A DNA stretch of 32,163 nucleotides from contig JAQIWT010000140.1 of NCBI GenBank assembly GCA_034696485.1, positions 1 through 32,163 on the forward strand, given 5' to 3'. This DNA is from Isohypsibius dastychi (lineage: Eukaryota; Tardigrada; Eutardigrada; Parachela; Isohypsibiidae). A model generated the notes under the pieces. It worked only from the letters and a program-made list of their open reading frames with translations. It searched no databases and had not been told where the DNA came from. Positions within the stretch are counted from its first letter, which is position 1. Each line of letters begins with the position of its first letter. The translations under genes were made by a program, and so were the position numbers. Positions 19,873 to 28,378 of the stretch are shown one piece after another.

Positions 19873-21068
19873 TTTACTTCGCAAAGCGCGACTTGTTACC
19901 GAGTTGTGCAGGTTACAAGAAACTGGCTGGGCGCCAGAGATCTCCAAAGCCAGTTTCACGTCACACTGAAATCCTTGGTAGTCAAGGTTTCCAGCGGAAC
20001 CATCCATTTGTATTTAATTCCAGCGCTAAGATTAACCAACACTGGAACAATTCGCGAACAGACGTCTGTCAGGCTGAGGTGCAAGGTTATTCAGGAAAAG
20101 TAGTAGCAAATTATGAATTGGTCCAATTCCTTGCATCTGGTGCTCAAGGGAGTGTATATTTGGCCTCACTGAAAAATGACTTAGAATCAAGAAATATAGC
20201 TGTAAAGCGGATCCTGCACAACATTAACGAGGGTAAAAGAGATCGGGAAACCACCAAGCTCGAAGAGGAGATTCGCAAGCTGACCAAATTACTTCACCCC
20301 AACATAGTCCGCCATTTTGGTGGGCGGCTTTCAGTGCCAGCATCACCGCTTCAGCCATTCACCTATGATATCCTAATGGATTTCTGTGCTGGTCGGTGCT
20401 TAAATGGTCATTGATAGTCTGTGTGTAACGAATGTGAAAAGTTCTCATTATTAGGGGGTACACTGTCCACTGCCATTAGGAACGGTGACCCGGACAACCC
20501 TTTGCCGCTCCAGCGGTGGATCAGAGAGATTCTGAGAGGACTAGATTATCTTCATTCAAACCGCATAATTCACCGCGATCTGAACGCAAACAACATTTTG
20601 TTGAGTGCGAAGGAGTATACCGAGACGACTCTTCAAATTGGGGACTATGGCTGCTTTAAACAGCTTATTGGTGAAGTCACAAGAGCGAGGGAAGTCTCTC
20701 ACTCAAGAGGAACCATCCCGTATATGTCACCATAAATGATTCAGGGTTACTCAAGTGAAGTCCCAATTGGACGAAAAACTGACATCTGGTCGCTGGGATG
20801 TGTTATTATCGAGATGGTGACTCGTCAAGCTGTGCAGTTTTCGTTTCGGAGCAACGATGGGCAACAGAGAAAAATGGTTGTAGAAGAAATTGTAACAATT
20901 ATGAACCACGTTGGACTTGGGGGGCTGCCAGATATACCGGAACGTCTTCCTTCGTCTCTGGATAGTCTCATCAGGAAGTGTCTGGATCCTGATGCAAACA
21001 GACGCCCCAGAGCAAAAGAATTACTGCGTTACGAGTTTTTCGACATGGATGCCGCCGATATCATGTAG
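19873..21068 (+). pseudogene. Kinase gene 2 (STE/MAP3K-like) with in-frame stop
   Basis: The kinase domain is nearly complete. The N-lobe exon (from about 19873 or 20023 to 20391) has the glycine loop LASGAQGSVYLA, the Lys of IAVK and the alphaC Glu in the LEEEIRKL region. A 63-nt intron (20392-20454) joins CAG to GGTLSTAI in phase. The C-lobe exon has HRDLNANNILL, DYG instead of DFG, GTIPYMSP, then TAA at 20733-20735 exactly where the conserved Glu of the APE motif should be. The same frame continues for another 111 codons with DIWSLGCVIIEMVT, the invariant Arg region NRRPRAKELL and a natural TAG. One substitution (GAA to TAA) explains the lesion. The upstream start is not settled. The order, style of sequence and position after kinase 1 suggest a tandem family. 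Confidence 0.75.
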
Positions 21069-21313
21069 CTGAATCCGACTTCATGTCAGAATGTGAGCGA
21101 GAAATAGATCAGTCAGCATTTTAGTTGGAAGTCAATGCGTCCATTTCTATATTTAACCTAAGAATAGGTAGATTTGCTTCTGAATCGGACGAACTATTCT
21201 GAGACACTAATCATACACTGAGCTTATTTTGTTTTTGTAATTATTCGCTATCCTTGTTCCTACGCTATTTTTATCAGACTCGAAAAGTCATCATCAGAGA
21301 ACTCTCTTTTTCT

Positions 21314-22110
21314 TCAGGTTGTTAAATCGACAGTTTTCCACGCCGGTTTCCAGGTGTTCTTAGTAAGATATTCTTCTAAAACCTTAGGGAGCCTCCTCAA
21401 CTCTGGGCATGCAACAAAGAAAATCACCTGAATTTCAGATTCCGAATTTAACTCAGCTGAGAAAAAACTTACCTGAACCAGCTCCTCAAAAATCACGGTT
21501 TGTCCCTCTTCTCTAAGCCTTGAGTCAAATGCTAGAAAAAATGGACCGCAAGCCACTTCAACTTTGAAAAAATCCCCAGTAAAATTCTCCAAACTGTCCT
21601 TGAAATCGAGTGGAACAACAGATCGACAAAAATCACAAAATGATACCATCGCAGCTTTCAATCGATCAATGGGTCGCGATCCAACTGTTGCTCCCGGGAG
21701 CCATTGTTCGATATACTCGATAATATCGTCCATCGACTTCCCGCCGGGTAGGCAGTCAGAGTTGACGGTATTCTGGATGAGGTGCACTATCACCGCCATC
21801 GACGAAGTGCCTACATGAGCATGTTCCTCCTGGTGACCTTTTGTGTAAAAGCTTTCCGCATTTCTGGAACGAGTTTATGATGATGTAATTTTCGTGACTC
21901 TGAAACTGCTTCACTTCGAGACTTTGCCAGAACGGGAAACGCAACTTTGGTGCCTTTGTAATCTTACCTTCCAGTTACAAGCGTTGGCCGGCCGAAAGGG
22001 ACTTTCTCGATCAAGTGATTCTCTTGCAAGTTTTTCCCCCTTGCAATCGGCTCTGCGTTGGCGGGATTATTCAGTTGTGAATCGCAGGTATCCAGATGGA
22101 AATGCTGAGT
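21314..22110 (-). CDS. Orphan protein, three exons, incomplete 5' end
   Basis: Minus-strand exons are about 21968-22110, 21473-21863 and 21314-21427. The first ends at GTAAGA in phase 2 and joins AG/A to the second across a 104-nt intron. The second intron is only 45 nt (21428-21472), phase 0. The protein reads …EKVPFGRPTLVTGRNAESF…, then a His/Glu-rich segment HQEEHAHVG. A helical region with DDIIEYIEQWLPG and CDFCRSV, a Phe-rich middle and a C-terminus ending WKTVDLTT follow. I do not recognise a domain; HQEEHAH resembles part of a metal-binding JAMM motif but the rest is absent. The 5' exon is open to a TAG near 22125 with no Met, so further exons lie upstream. A Met in exon 2 (21799) is a possible alternative start. 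Confidence 0.6.
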
Positions 22111-22387
22111 AGTTATGGTGCACTAAGCGCTACGATGTATTGCAATGGGAAGGCTACCTTCGTTGGTGGAGTGTTAGCACTTGATCGACAGATAGGACCA
22201 TATCTGTCATCGAAGACTTGCCCCGCTATTTATAGCGGGAAAATTTGGAGAGCACCGCTACCCCGCTTTCTCGCCCGCTACCGGATTTTCCGCCATGAAA
22301 CGGTAATGGTCCGAGGAAAACAGCGGGGTGGGGGCGGGTGGAATTAAAGCACACCGAAAACTCCGGTCAATTCACATAGCGGTCCAG
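22111..22387. repeat. CCGCTA-rich stretch with an 8-bp-stem hairpin
   Basis: CCCGCTAT (22222-22229) and ATAGCGGG (22232-22239) form a perfect inverted repeat with a two-base spacer. CCGCTA recurs at about 22255, 22278 and 22661, and ATAGCGGTC at about 22376. The motif is shared with the ends of the 68-bp repeats. It may be debris of the same element family. Confidence 0.45.
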
Positions 22388-22516
22388 CTAGTAAAATGAA
22401 CCGGAGATGGCTTTGAAAGAAAGAGATTCATGAGGAAATCTGTCTGGCGGACCTATTCTTGAAAAATTCACCTCCGCAGTCGTCATAAAAAACATGACGA
22501 CTAGAACAAACAACAT
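22388..22516 (-). CDS. Possible short secreted peptide
   Basis: A 42-residue frame begins MLFVLVVMFFMTTAEV, like a signal peptide, and ends in FKAISGSFY before TAG. The frame extends upstream to a Met at 22633, but the segment there contains a clear acceptor (TACTTTTCAG), so this is probably the last exon of something longer. No cysteines or dibasic cleavage sites are seen. It could be a chance frame. Confidence 0.25.
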   Translation of the reverse strand: MLFVLVVMFFMTTAEVNFSRIGPPDRFPHESLSFKAISGSFY

Positions 22517-22633
22517 TTTGCTCGAAAATGTTGACCAGGAACCATCCAGAAACAGAACGACCTGAAAAGTACAAAAACTGTAAATTGTAGAATAAACAAA
22601 CGAAGTTAAACACTTGTTTAAACTAGTTACCAT

Positions 22634-23388
22634 GTTCGTCGGATCGGTACCTTTGCCCTACCCCGCTACGGTTTTAGAAACAGAGAGGATTTACCCTCAC
22701 TCAAATCACTGTTAAACCCAAAAATGGTATTGATGGGTTTTTCATGCATCAAGGTGCGTCCAACACAAAGGCCAGTGACTCAATATTCAGCACTCCAGTA
22801 GCGACAGTGAACGGTTGGTCTGATTGTTTCTCTCAAGACGTATCTAATGGTATGCTTTCGAGCACCAATTTATTGCATTAACTTCTTACAGAGTACTTCT
22901 AGCGATGAAAACATGACGTTATTCGAGCATTCTAGCGAGAAGGTCATTTCCGTGCTTTAGCATTTTTGTACAAACACATGTGAAGACTTCTCGAAATCTG
23001 CTCCACATGCAGATACCATGACTTTTACTTAAAACAGAGAGCTGTCGAATAGCTTCGATAAAATTTTGTTAGAGAACGGTGTTGATTCAGGAAAATGATT
23101 GTTTTCTGGCCAAACACAGCAGAGCAGAGGAGTATTCCAAATATTGATTCAGTTCGCGAGTTCATTCATATTCTATACTCTGTTTATGGGTAGCCAGTAC
23201 AGCTGAAACAATCACTTGAAGAATCATTTGTCCAAAATCAGATAACCGAATACAGCAGTATTCACATCACTGACTAAAAAAGTTGCATAGCCACGAAAAT
23301 AACTTTTGAAGAGGGTTCTCCGATGTGTGAACTATAGGAGCCTACAACAGACACAACGATTTTGCACAAACGTAGTACATCCCTGGGG
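22634..23388. other. Gene-free stretch
   Basis: No convincing coding sequence. Should include the 3' UTR of the minus-strand Hsp70-like gene. Confidence 0.4.
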
Positions 23389-25005
23389 TCATCGTTTTAC
23401 CTGAGTGATCTGAGTCACTTGAAGATCTCTTGATTGAATGTTCTGTCGATGACTTGGAGCATCAAGGATCCTGTTATTCTGCGATGCATCAGTTTCTGAC
23501 CTTGGTTGTTTCTGATCGTCTGGAGCAATCTGTCGAAGAGCTTCTTCGGGTTCTCGTTTAACCGGTATTTGTTCTTCCCCCACACAGTCCTCATGCTGAC
23601 CTTCAGGTAACTTTTGTCCGTCAACACAAACTAACGTGTCCGTATCTCGAGGCCCGTTAGAGCTGGTTTTTATACAGGAAACTATCGGATCAGAAGTTGA
23701 CAACTGTTGATCCGCGTCCAAAACTTTGGTCTCCGTGGGGAGAAATGTAACAAGAACATTTGCTAGTTCGTCATCACCAGCTCCCTCCCTCAATCTTGCA
23801 GCAATCACGCGATGTCCTCTGTTGACAATTATTTCACACTCATGCCGAACACAGTTGAGTGACGCTGTTAAAGCAGCTCCGGTCTCAGCTGCAGAGTCAG
23901 AATATCCGAAAACACTGCGGTTTGTATTTTGTGGAAAGGCCGACTCGATGACCTTCCTCACAGATCGGCTTGCCGCACCGATCAAAACGAGCTCATAATC
24001 TGATAAACTGGCATCGTGATTTTGTAATTCGGCCAACACGGCCTTTTTTATTAGCCTTTTAATACTTCTGCTGACGGGCAGAATGATCCTCGCCAAGTCG
24101 TCTGCCGTTATTTCCCAGCTAAAATTCTTTCCATCCGAAATGTTATTCAGCGTTATCTTGGTAGACCGTGCAGTAGATAAACGAATCTTTGCATCGTCAC
24201 ACTGCATTCTAAGACGATGTAACTCATAAGCATCCATTCCAATCACGGACTTTTGTGTTTTCGCGTGGTGATCTAATGCGGCCTCGAGCAGGCACTTGGT
24301 CATTCTGTTTCCGCCGCAGTCATGCTCATAGGTCCTTTCAGAAGACAAGCGATGAGCATCGTCGTATTTGTAAACCGTCACTCTGCATAATTTCGCACCA
24401 ACATGTACGAGGACGAAGTTTGACTGTTGCGCAAACTTCGCTACGAAGAGACTGCTCCAAAAACAGCCAAACACAACAGCATCAGACTTTCTCATCAAAC
24501 CAATTTGATCAGCTTTGAAACCGGCAAACACCGCTGCATCCAGAAGTAACTGACCTGTTTTATTGTTGCAGTATGATGGAAAAGCGATGATGCACCGTTC
24601 AGCTGGTGTTGGGTGAAGCAGTTCTATAGCAGTTTTAATTTCCTGAAGGAGCCTGGTCACAATTTGGAGCGAGGTAACACGAGTGCTTTCCTCACCACTT
24701 CTCAAATAAAAATCCGGGGCAAAGGTTGTGTCGATCGGCAAGTGATTGGTGTCCACAAAGTTGATCATTTCAGCCTTGGTAAGTGCAAGAAACTCCATGG
24801 GATGACACACACATGCTTGCGGTTCACATAGTGAAAGCGCCCTTGCATCCTCCCCGACCGCAAAATTCGAGTCGGCAAATTCATCGAACTGGACGAAAGC
24901 AGACAGAAAAGTTTTGTCTGGCGGAAACTTAATCGTTGTGACCTTTCCAGCGTCCAGCACGGCAACGCGAATACAGTATGTCCCAAAGCTGATTCCCACA
25001 TACAT
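23389..25005 (-). CDS. Divergent Hsp70 ATPase-domain protein, HSPA14/Ssz-like
   Basis: A 538-residue protein reads from the ATG at 25005 (MYVGISFGTYCIRVAVLDAG); an upstream in-frame Met at 25035 seems less likely. Hsp70 landmarks are in order. Phosphate-1 GISFGT replaces GIDLGT, the CIIAFPSYCN strand corresponds to AVVTVPAYFN, and DAAVFAGFKADQIGL to the following helix. CGGNRMTKCLLEA matches GGEDFDNRMV. RLRMQCDDAKIRLS matches RLR..CERAKRTLS. VLIGAASRSVRKVIESAF matches VLVGGSTRIP. The phosphate-2 loop DLGGGT has become HVGAKLC, so ATP turnover is probably lost. After the ATPase domain (about residue 390) there is no substrate-binding domain, only an acidic, Gln/Ser-rich tail. Lack of a classical SBD is typical of HSPA14/Ssz1, the ribosome-associated Hsp70-like proteins; assignment to that group is inference. 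Single exon, though a GTAAAA near the stop could be a donor. Confidence 0.75.
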   Translation of the reverse strand: MYVGISFGTYCIRVAVLDAGKVTTIKFPPDKTFLSAFVQFDEFADSNFAVGEDARALSLCEPQACVCHPMEFLALTKAEMINFVDTNHLPIDTTFAPDFYLRSGEESTRVTSLQIVTRLLQEIKTAIELLHPTPAERCIIAFPSYCNNKTGQLLLDAAVFAGFKADQIGLMRKSDAVVFGCFWSSLFVAKFAQQSNFVLVHVGAKLCRVTVYKYDDAHRLSSERTYEHDCGGNRMTKCLLEAALDHHAKTQKSVIGMDAYELHRLRMQCDDAKIRLSTARSTKITLNNISDGKNFSWEITADDLARIILPVSRSIKRLIKKAVLAELQNHDASLSDYELVLIGAASRSVRKVIESAFPQNTNRSVFGYSDSAAETGAALTASLNCVRHECEIIVNRGHRVIAARLREGAGDDELANVLVTFLPTETKVLDADQQLSTSDPIVSCIKTSSNGPRDTDTLVCVDGQKLPEGQHEDCVGEEQIPVKREPEEALRQIAPDDQKQPRSETDASQNNRILDAPSHRQNIQSRDLQVTQITQVKR

Positions 25006-25607
25006 TTTGATGCAACTTACGATAGAAGTAAACAAACTATTCTACCCACGACCATTGTCTATGATGCCTGTTGATCAGCGCTCTTATAATCATAAGTTCG
25101 CTGTTTACATGGCTGTCATTCACGTATATTTCTGATAAGAACTGCGATAATTCGAAAATTCATCTTCGAATATTACCCAGTCTGTCTCACATCCTACGAG
25201 CGCATGGAACCATCTCAGTAGTTGATGATATCATTATCAGATATTTACACTTCTAAGGAATAACTGCATAGAACTCGAACTGCTTGCAAGCAATGAATGG
25301 CATTGTTCAACTGGACTTGGTACCGTGTTGAACAAAGTTTTGCAAAGTATTCAGATGAACCCGTCCTGTAGAGAATTAAAAATGCTACAAGACAGCATCT
25401 AGAGATCAGGTTACGCAACAAAGCAAAGCTCGGTCTCAGGCCAGGGACCGTATTTACGCCGAGCAATCAATCGGACCGGGTGTACATGATTGTAATATGA
25501 TTGTAAATATGATTCAAAAAGAAGTGTTTCGCACGAACAACATCTGCACGTACGAGATTTCTTCAGCACTCAAAACGTCCCATGGAGGAAATCGTATCAG
25601 GCTGTTT
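25006..25607. other. Gene-free stretch upstream of the Hsp70-like gene
   Basis: Promoter side of the minus-strand Hsp70-like gene. I see no clear heat-shock element array (nGAAn repeats) or coding sequence. Confidence 0.35.
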
Positions 25608-25735
25608 CGTAGGGTACTTTTTCGTAGTGGCGACATTTCGTAGGCGACCATTCGCGAACCGATCTTTCGTGAAAGCGCTGTTTCGTGAAAGCGACGTTTC
25701 GTGAAACGATATTTAGTTGGCGAATTTCAGTAGTC
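25608..25735. repeat. Degenerate ~16-18-bp tandem repeat (TTTCGTGAAAGCGAC)
   Basis: About seven successive units share TTTCGTRRNNGCGAC, clearest at 25664-25712 where TTTCGTGAAAGCG occurs repeatedly. The units vary in sequence and length and alternate between TTTCGTAG and TTTCGTGAAA forms. No coding potential. Confidence 0.7.
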
Positions 25736-25922
25736 AGGTATTTTATTATGATATATTCCGTTGTTACACATTACAAACAGTCCTGCACCGAATAAGAATT
25801 GATATGTGATGCAAATCGTTATCGAGTATGATTTTAAAATCTTGAGTAAGGTATTATGCACGTTTATTCACTTCAGTATTCAGTATGCAAAAGCGCATCA
25901 TTCACATTCCTCATATTTTTGT

Positions 25923-25942
25923 CCCCCCCCCCAAGGGGGGGG
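25923..25942. repeat. C10-AA-G8 perfect hairpin
   Basis: A C run directly followed, after two A, by a G run. It forms a snap-back palindrome of eight base pairs immediately before the duplicated CRE block. Confidence 0.8.
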
Positions 25943-25948
25943 ACCTAG

Positions 25949-26160
25949 AAAACCTTCACCCAAACCGGACATTTTCGTTCACGCAAAAAACCTTTTTCAA
26001 AACCTTTTTACTGTGAGTGCGGGTCAACGGACCGAGGTTTTGAAAGTCCGGGGTCAACGAACAAACTTTTTAAAAATGATGACGTCACAACCCAAAATGA
26101 CGTCATTACAACCGGAAGTGACGTCACAACCGGAAGTGACGTATTTTTCCAGTTTTTTTC
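25949..26160 (+). repeat. Duplicated ~200-bp block, copy 1
   Basis: Starts AAAACCTTCACCCAAACCGG and ends at GACGTATTTTTCCAG. It repeats with few changes 270 bp downstream at 26219-26416. Copy 1 has one extra CCGGAAGTGACGTCA unit. Either a local duplication or two members of a dispersed repeat. Confidence 0.85.
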
Positions 26161-26401
26161 TCTCAATGAAAAATTATTTTTTAAATCTTTTCTAGTTAAT
26201 TTTTTTACTAACCTCTATAAAACCTTCACCCAAACCGGACATTTTCGTTCACGCAAAAAAACCTTTTTCAAAACCTTTTTACTGTGAGTGCCGGTCAACG
26301 GACCGAGGGTTTGAATTGAAAGTCTGGGGTCAACGACAAACTTTTCAAAAATGATGACGTCACAACCCAAAATGACGTCGTTACAACCGGAAGTGACGTA
26401 T
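26080..26401. promoter_or_regulatory. Cluster of CRE and ETS motifs upstream of the bZIP gene
   Basis: Perfect palindromic CREs (TGACGTCA) lie at 26080-26087, 26098-26105, 26119-26126 and 26355-26362. Variants are TGACGTAT at 26137 and 26394 and TGACGTCG at 26373. CCGGAAGT (ETS core) lies directly before CRE-like sites at 26112, 26130 and 26387, making CCGGAAGTGACGT composites. The nearest site is about 190 bp before the bZIP start codon. CREB/ATF bZIP proteins bind TGACGTCA, so self-regulation is an attractive inference. The motifs lie within a repeated block, so they may instead be part of a repeat family. Confidence 0.5.
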
Positions 26402-26416
26402 TTTTCCAGTTTTAAT
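26219..26416 (+). repeat. Duplicated ~200-bp block, copy 2
   Basis: Second copy of the 25949-26160 block, with small indels and one CRE changed to TGACGTCG. It is followed by pyrimidine-rich sequence and a G11 run at 26462-26472. Confidence 0.85.
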
Positions 26417-26589
26417 TTCTTCTCTCTTTTTTTTGGTTGTTGTTTTCTTGTTCCCTGAGAAGGGGGGGGGGGACAATATGCCAGGTCGCCTCAGCATGCC
26501 TGGCATGCGCACAAGCGCGGCCAAAGCCGCTTTTGCAGGAATATTTTTTTATTTTTTTCCAAACGCTTTATCAATTAGAGGTGTAGCAG

Positions 26590-27437
26590 ATGACCTTTAC
26601 TCTTTCAGTAAGCCCACGCATCTTGAACAAGCCAGTTGAGTGTGCTGAAAACGAAAGAGTCCCAGATTCCGGAATTTCAAGCCGCAATTCTTCACCTTCA
26701 ATGAATACCACGAAAACCGAAAAGAAAAGGTCAGCCCCAGCGAATGTTTTCACTCGTTAAGACGACGCACACATTACGTTCGATGAACCGAAATCCACAT
26801 CAGTGTTTTGATTTTTAGGCAGGCTAACATGCTGGCGGCAAGGCATTCGCGCCAAAAGAAGAAAGATTACATTTCAAAGCTGGAAGCTTCTTTTCAAAGC
26901 GTTCGATCTCAGCATGAGGAACTGGTCAATCAAGTGGTCTACCTCAAAGAACGTTGGCAGTATTACTGGCACAGTTTCTCTCCGGTCCACGCTGTATTCC
27001 CGGGAGCCAGCGCGTCTGGAATGCAAACCTCAGCGTATGAGCCAGTAATCCCCCATCTACCCTTTCGCCCTGGCCCCTCAATTCGAAAAACTGGAACCAG
27101 AAGGCCTGCGGTTCCTAATTTGTCGAAGAAGTAAGTTAAACAACCATGATTGGTCGAGCTTGTGTCTGGGAACAAGAAATGGGGTTCTGGAAGATCTTCT
27201 TGCTCTCGTTTCAAATATTGTACACTTCTGATGAGCTGAATTTCGATATTCCATAACCGGCTTTGTTCGTGTTATAGAAAGCCGAACGTAGCGGCCCAAA
27301 AATCCCGCCAGAAGAAAAGGGACTACGTTCGACATCTGGAAGAAAGCTTCGAAACTCTGTGTCAGCAACACAAGGAGCTTGCCGAGGAACTGATCAATTT
27401 GAAAGGGTTGCGTTACATTCACCAGCTCTCCCTGTGA
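26590..27437 (+). CDS. Tandem bZIP transcription factor, three exons
   Basis: Exons 26590-26729, 26819-27130 and 27278-27437 give 203 residues. Introns of 89 and 147 nt are both phase 2. Exon 1 holds a Ser-rich N-terminus ending TKTEKK; exon 2 completes the first basic region, RQANMLAARHSRQKKKDY. N50 and R58 have canonical N-x7-R spacing, the first zipper Leu L68 comes ten residues after R58, and heptads follow at 75, 82 and 89. A Pro-rich linker follows (to about 150). Exon 3 encodes a second bZIP, PNVAAQKSRQKKRDY, with zipper Leu at 171, 178, 185 and 192. In this copy Pro occupies the position of the invariant Asn and Asn is shifted by one, giving N-x6-R. Both resemble the CREB/ATF class. 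Nuclear DNA-binding dimers are expected. Exon 2 is 312 nt and phase-symmetrical, so it can be skipped in frame. An alternative acceptor at 26608 would remove this start. Confidence 0.75.
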
Positions 27438-27463
27438 TAACGACGCCCATACGCCCCATGCCA

Positions 27464-27469
27464 ATTAAA
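27464..27469 (+). promoter_or_regulatory. Likely poly(A) signal of bZIP gene
   Basis: ATTAAA 27 nt after the bZIP stop codon. Confidence 0.45.
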
Positions 27470-28378
27470 TACGCACTCTAACTGAGAAATTCGTCCGCGT
27501 TGATTGATTTTAGACAAATGTTTCTGTTGCTCTGGTTTCTCATTTCCATTATTGTCTTGGATTGTTTTGCATTGCACAAGCAACGGTGTTTGTATTTCGT
27601 TATGAAATAATTGTGTGGTGTTTTACCCTGTGGGTGAACTATATTGGTGATACCGGTAGGATTTATTATTCACCTTCTGTATGTAGCTACATGAGCCCAG
27701 TTGCTCAAAGATGAATGGTTATGGCTGGCTGGTCATACTCATCCCCATGTTTTGGTCGAATTTCAATAAATATGTCACGATGTATCAAGTGTATAAGAAC
27801 GCTTGTATTCCCCTCAAAACAAGCCTCTGAAATTCTAGTCAGAAGAAAACATAAGGTCATAATGCTGAGCCTACCCGCCCCCCCCCCCCCCGCACTATTA
27901 GGAAACAAAATGTGTGAGGTTATACTGGTATGGAAATGATCGTTTAGCGCTGATTTCATGGACGATAAATAGTCGATCATTTCGTAAAACATCAAGTTAA
28001 AGACACAAGATTGAAAGTTTTCACACGTTCTTCATGTGGTAAAAGTGGCAATCTGCCGAATCGTGTTTGTCTTAGCAGACTGCACTGGTAATTTATATCC
28101 ACCATGCAACGAGCTTCTCCAGAAACAGTTTGTAAGACCAAAAAAATCTATGGAAAAATGAGCCCAAAAACTTAACAGAATGCAAGGAAAATTAGTTCGA
28201 AACGCGGAAGATTTGTCTAAGAAAGTCCTAGCGGCATTTGGGTTGCTTGGCCGATGCGGTCATCAAACGGGCACAAAGTTTTAAAAGAGCAAAAGATTTC
28301 GGTACCGATAAGGGGCGAAAAATGTGCCCGATGAAATCGACAATCACGTTTACGGTCAGCTGTCACGGGAGTTCCTAA
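27470..28378. other. Gene-free stretch with poly-C tract
   Basis: Separates two convergent genes. It contains a C14 run at 27878-27891 and no convincing coding sequence. Confidence 0.4.
27878..27891. repeat. Poly-C tract (14 nt)
   Basis: Uninterrupted C run. Confidence 0.85.

Noticed and set aside
24255-24518. Plus-strand frame inside the Hsp70-like gene
   Set aside because: Shadow of the strong minus-strand coding sequence.
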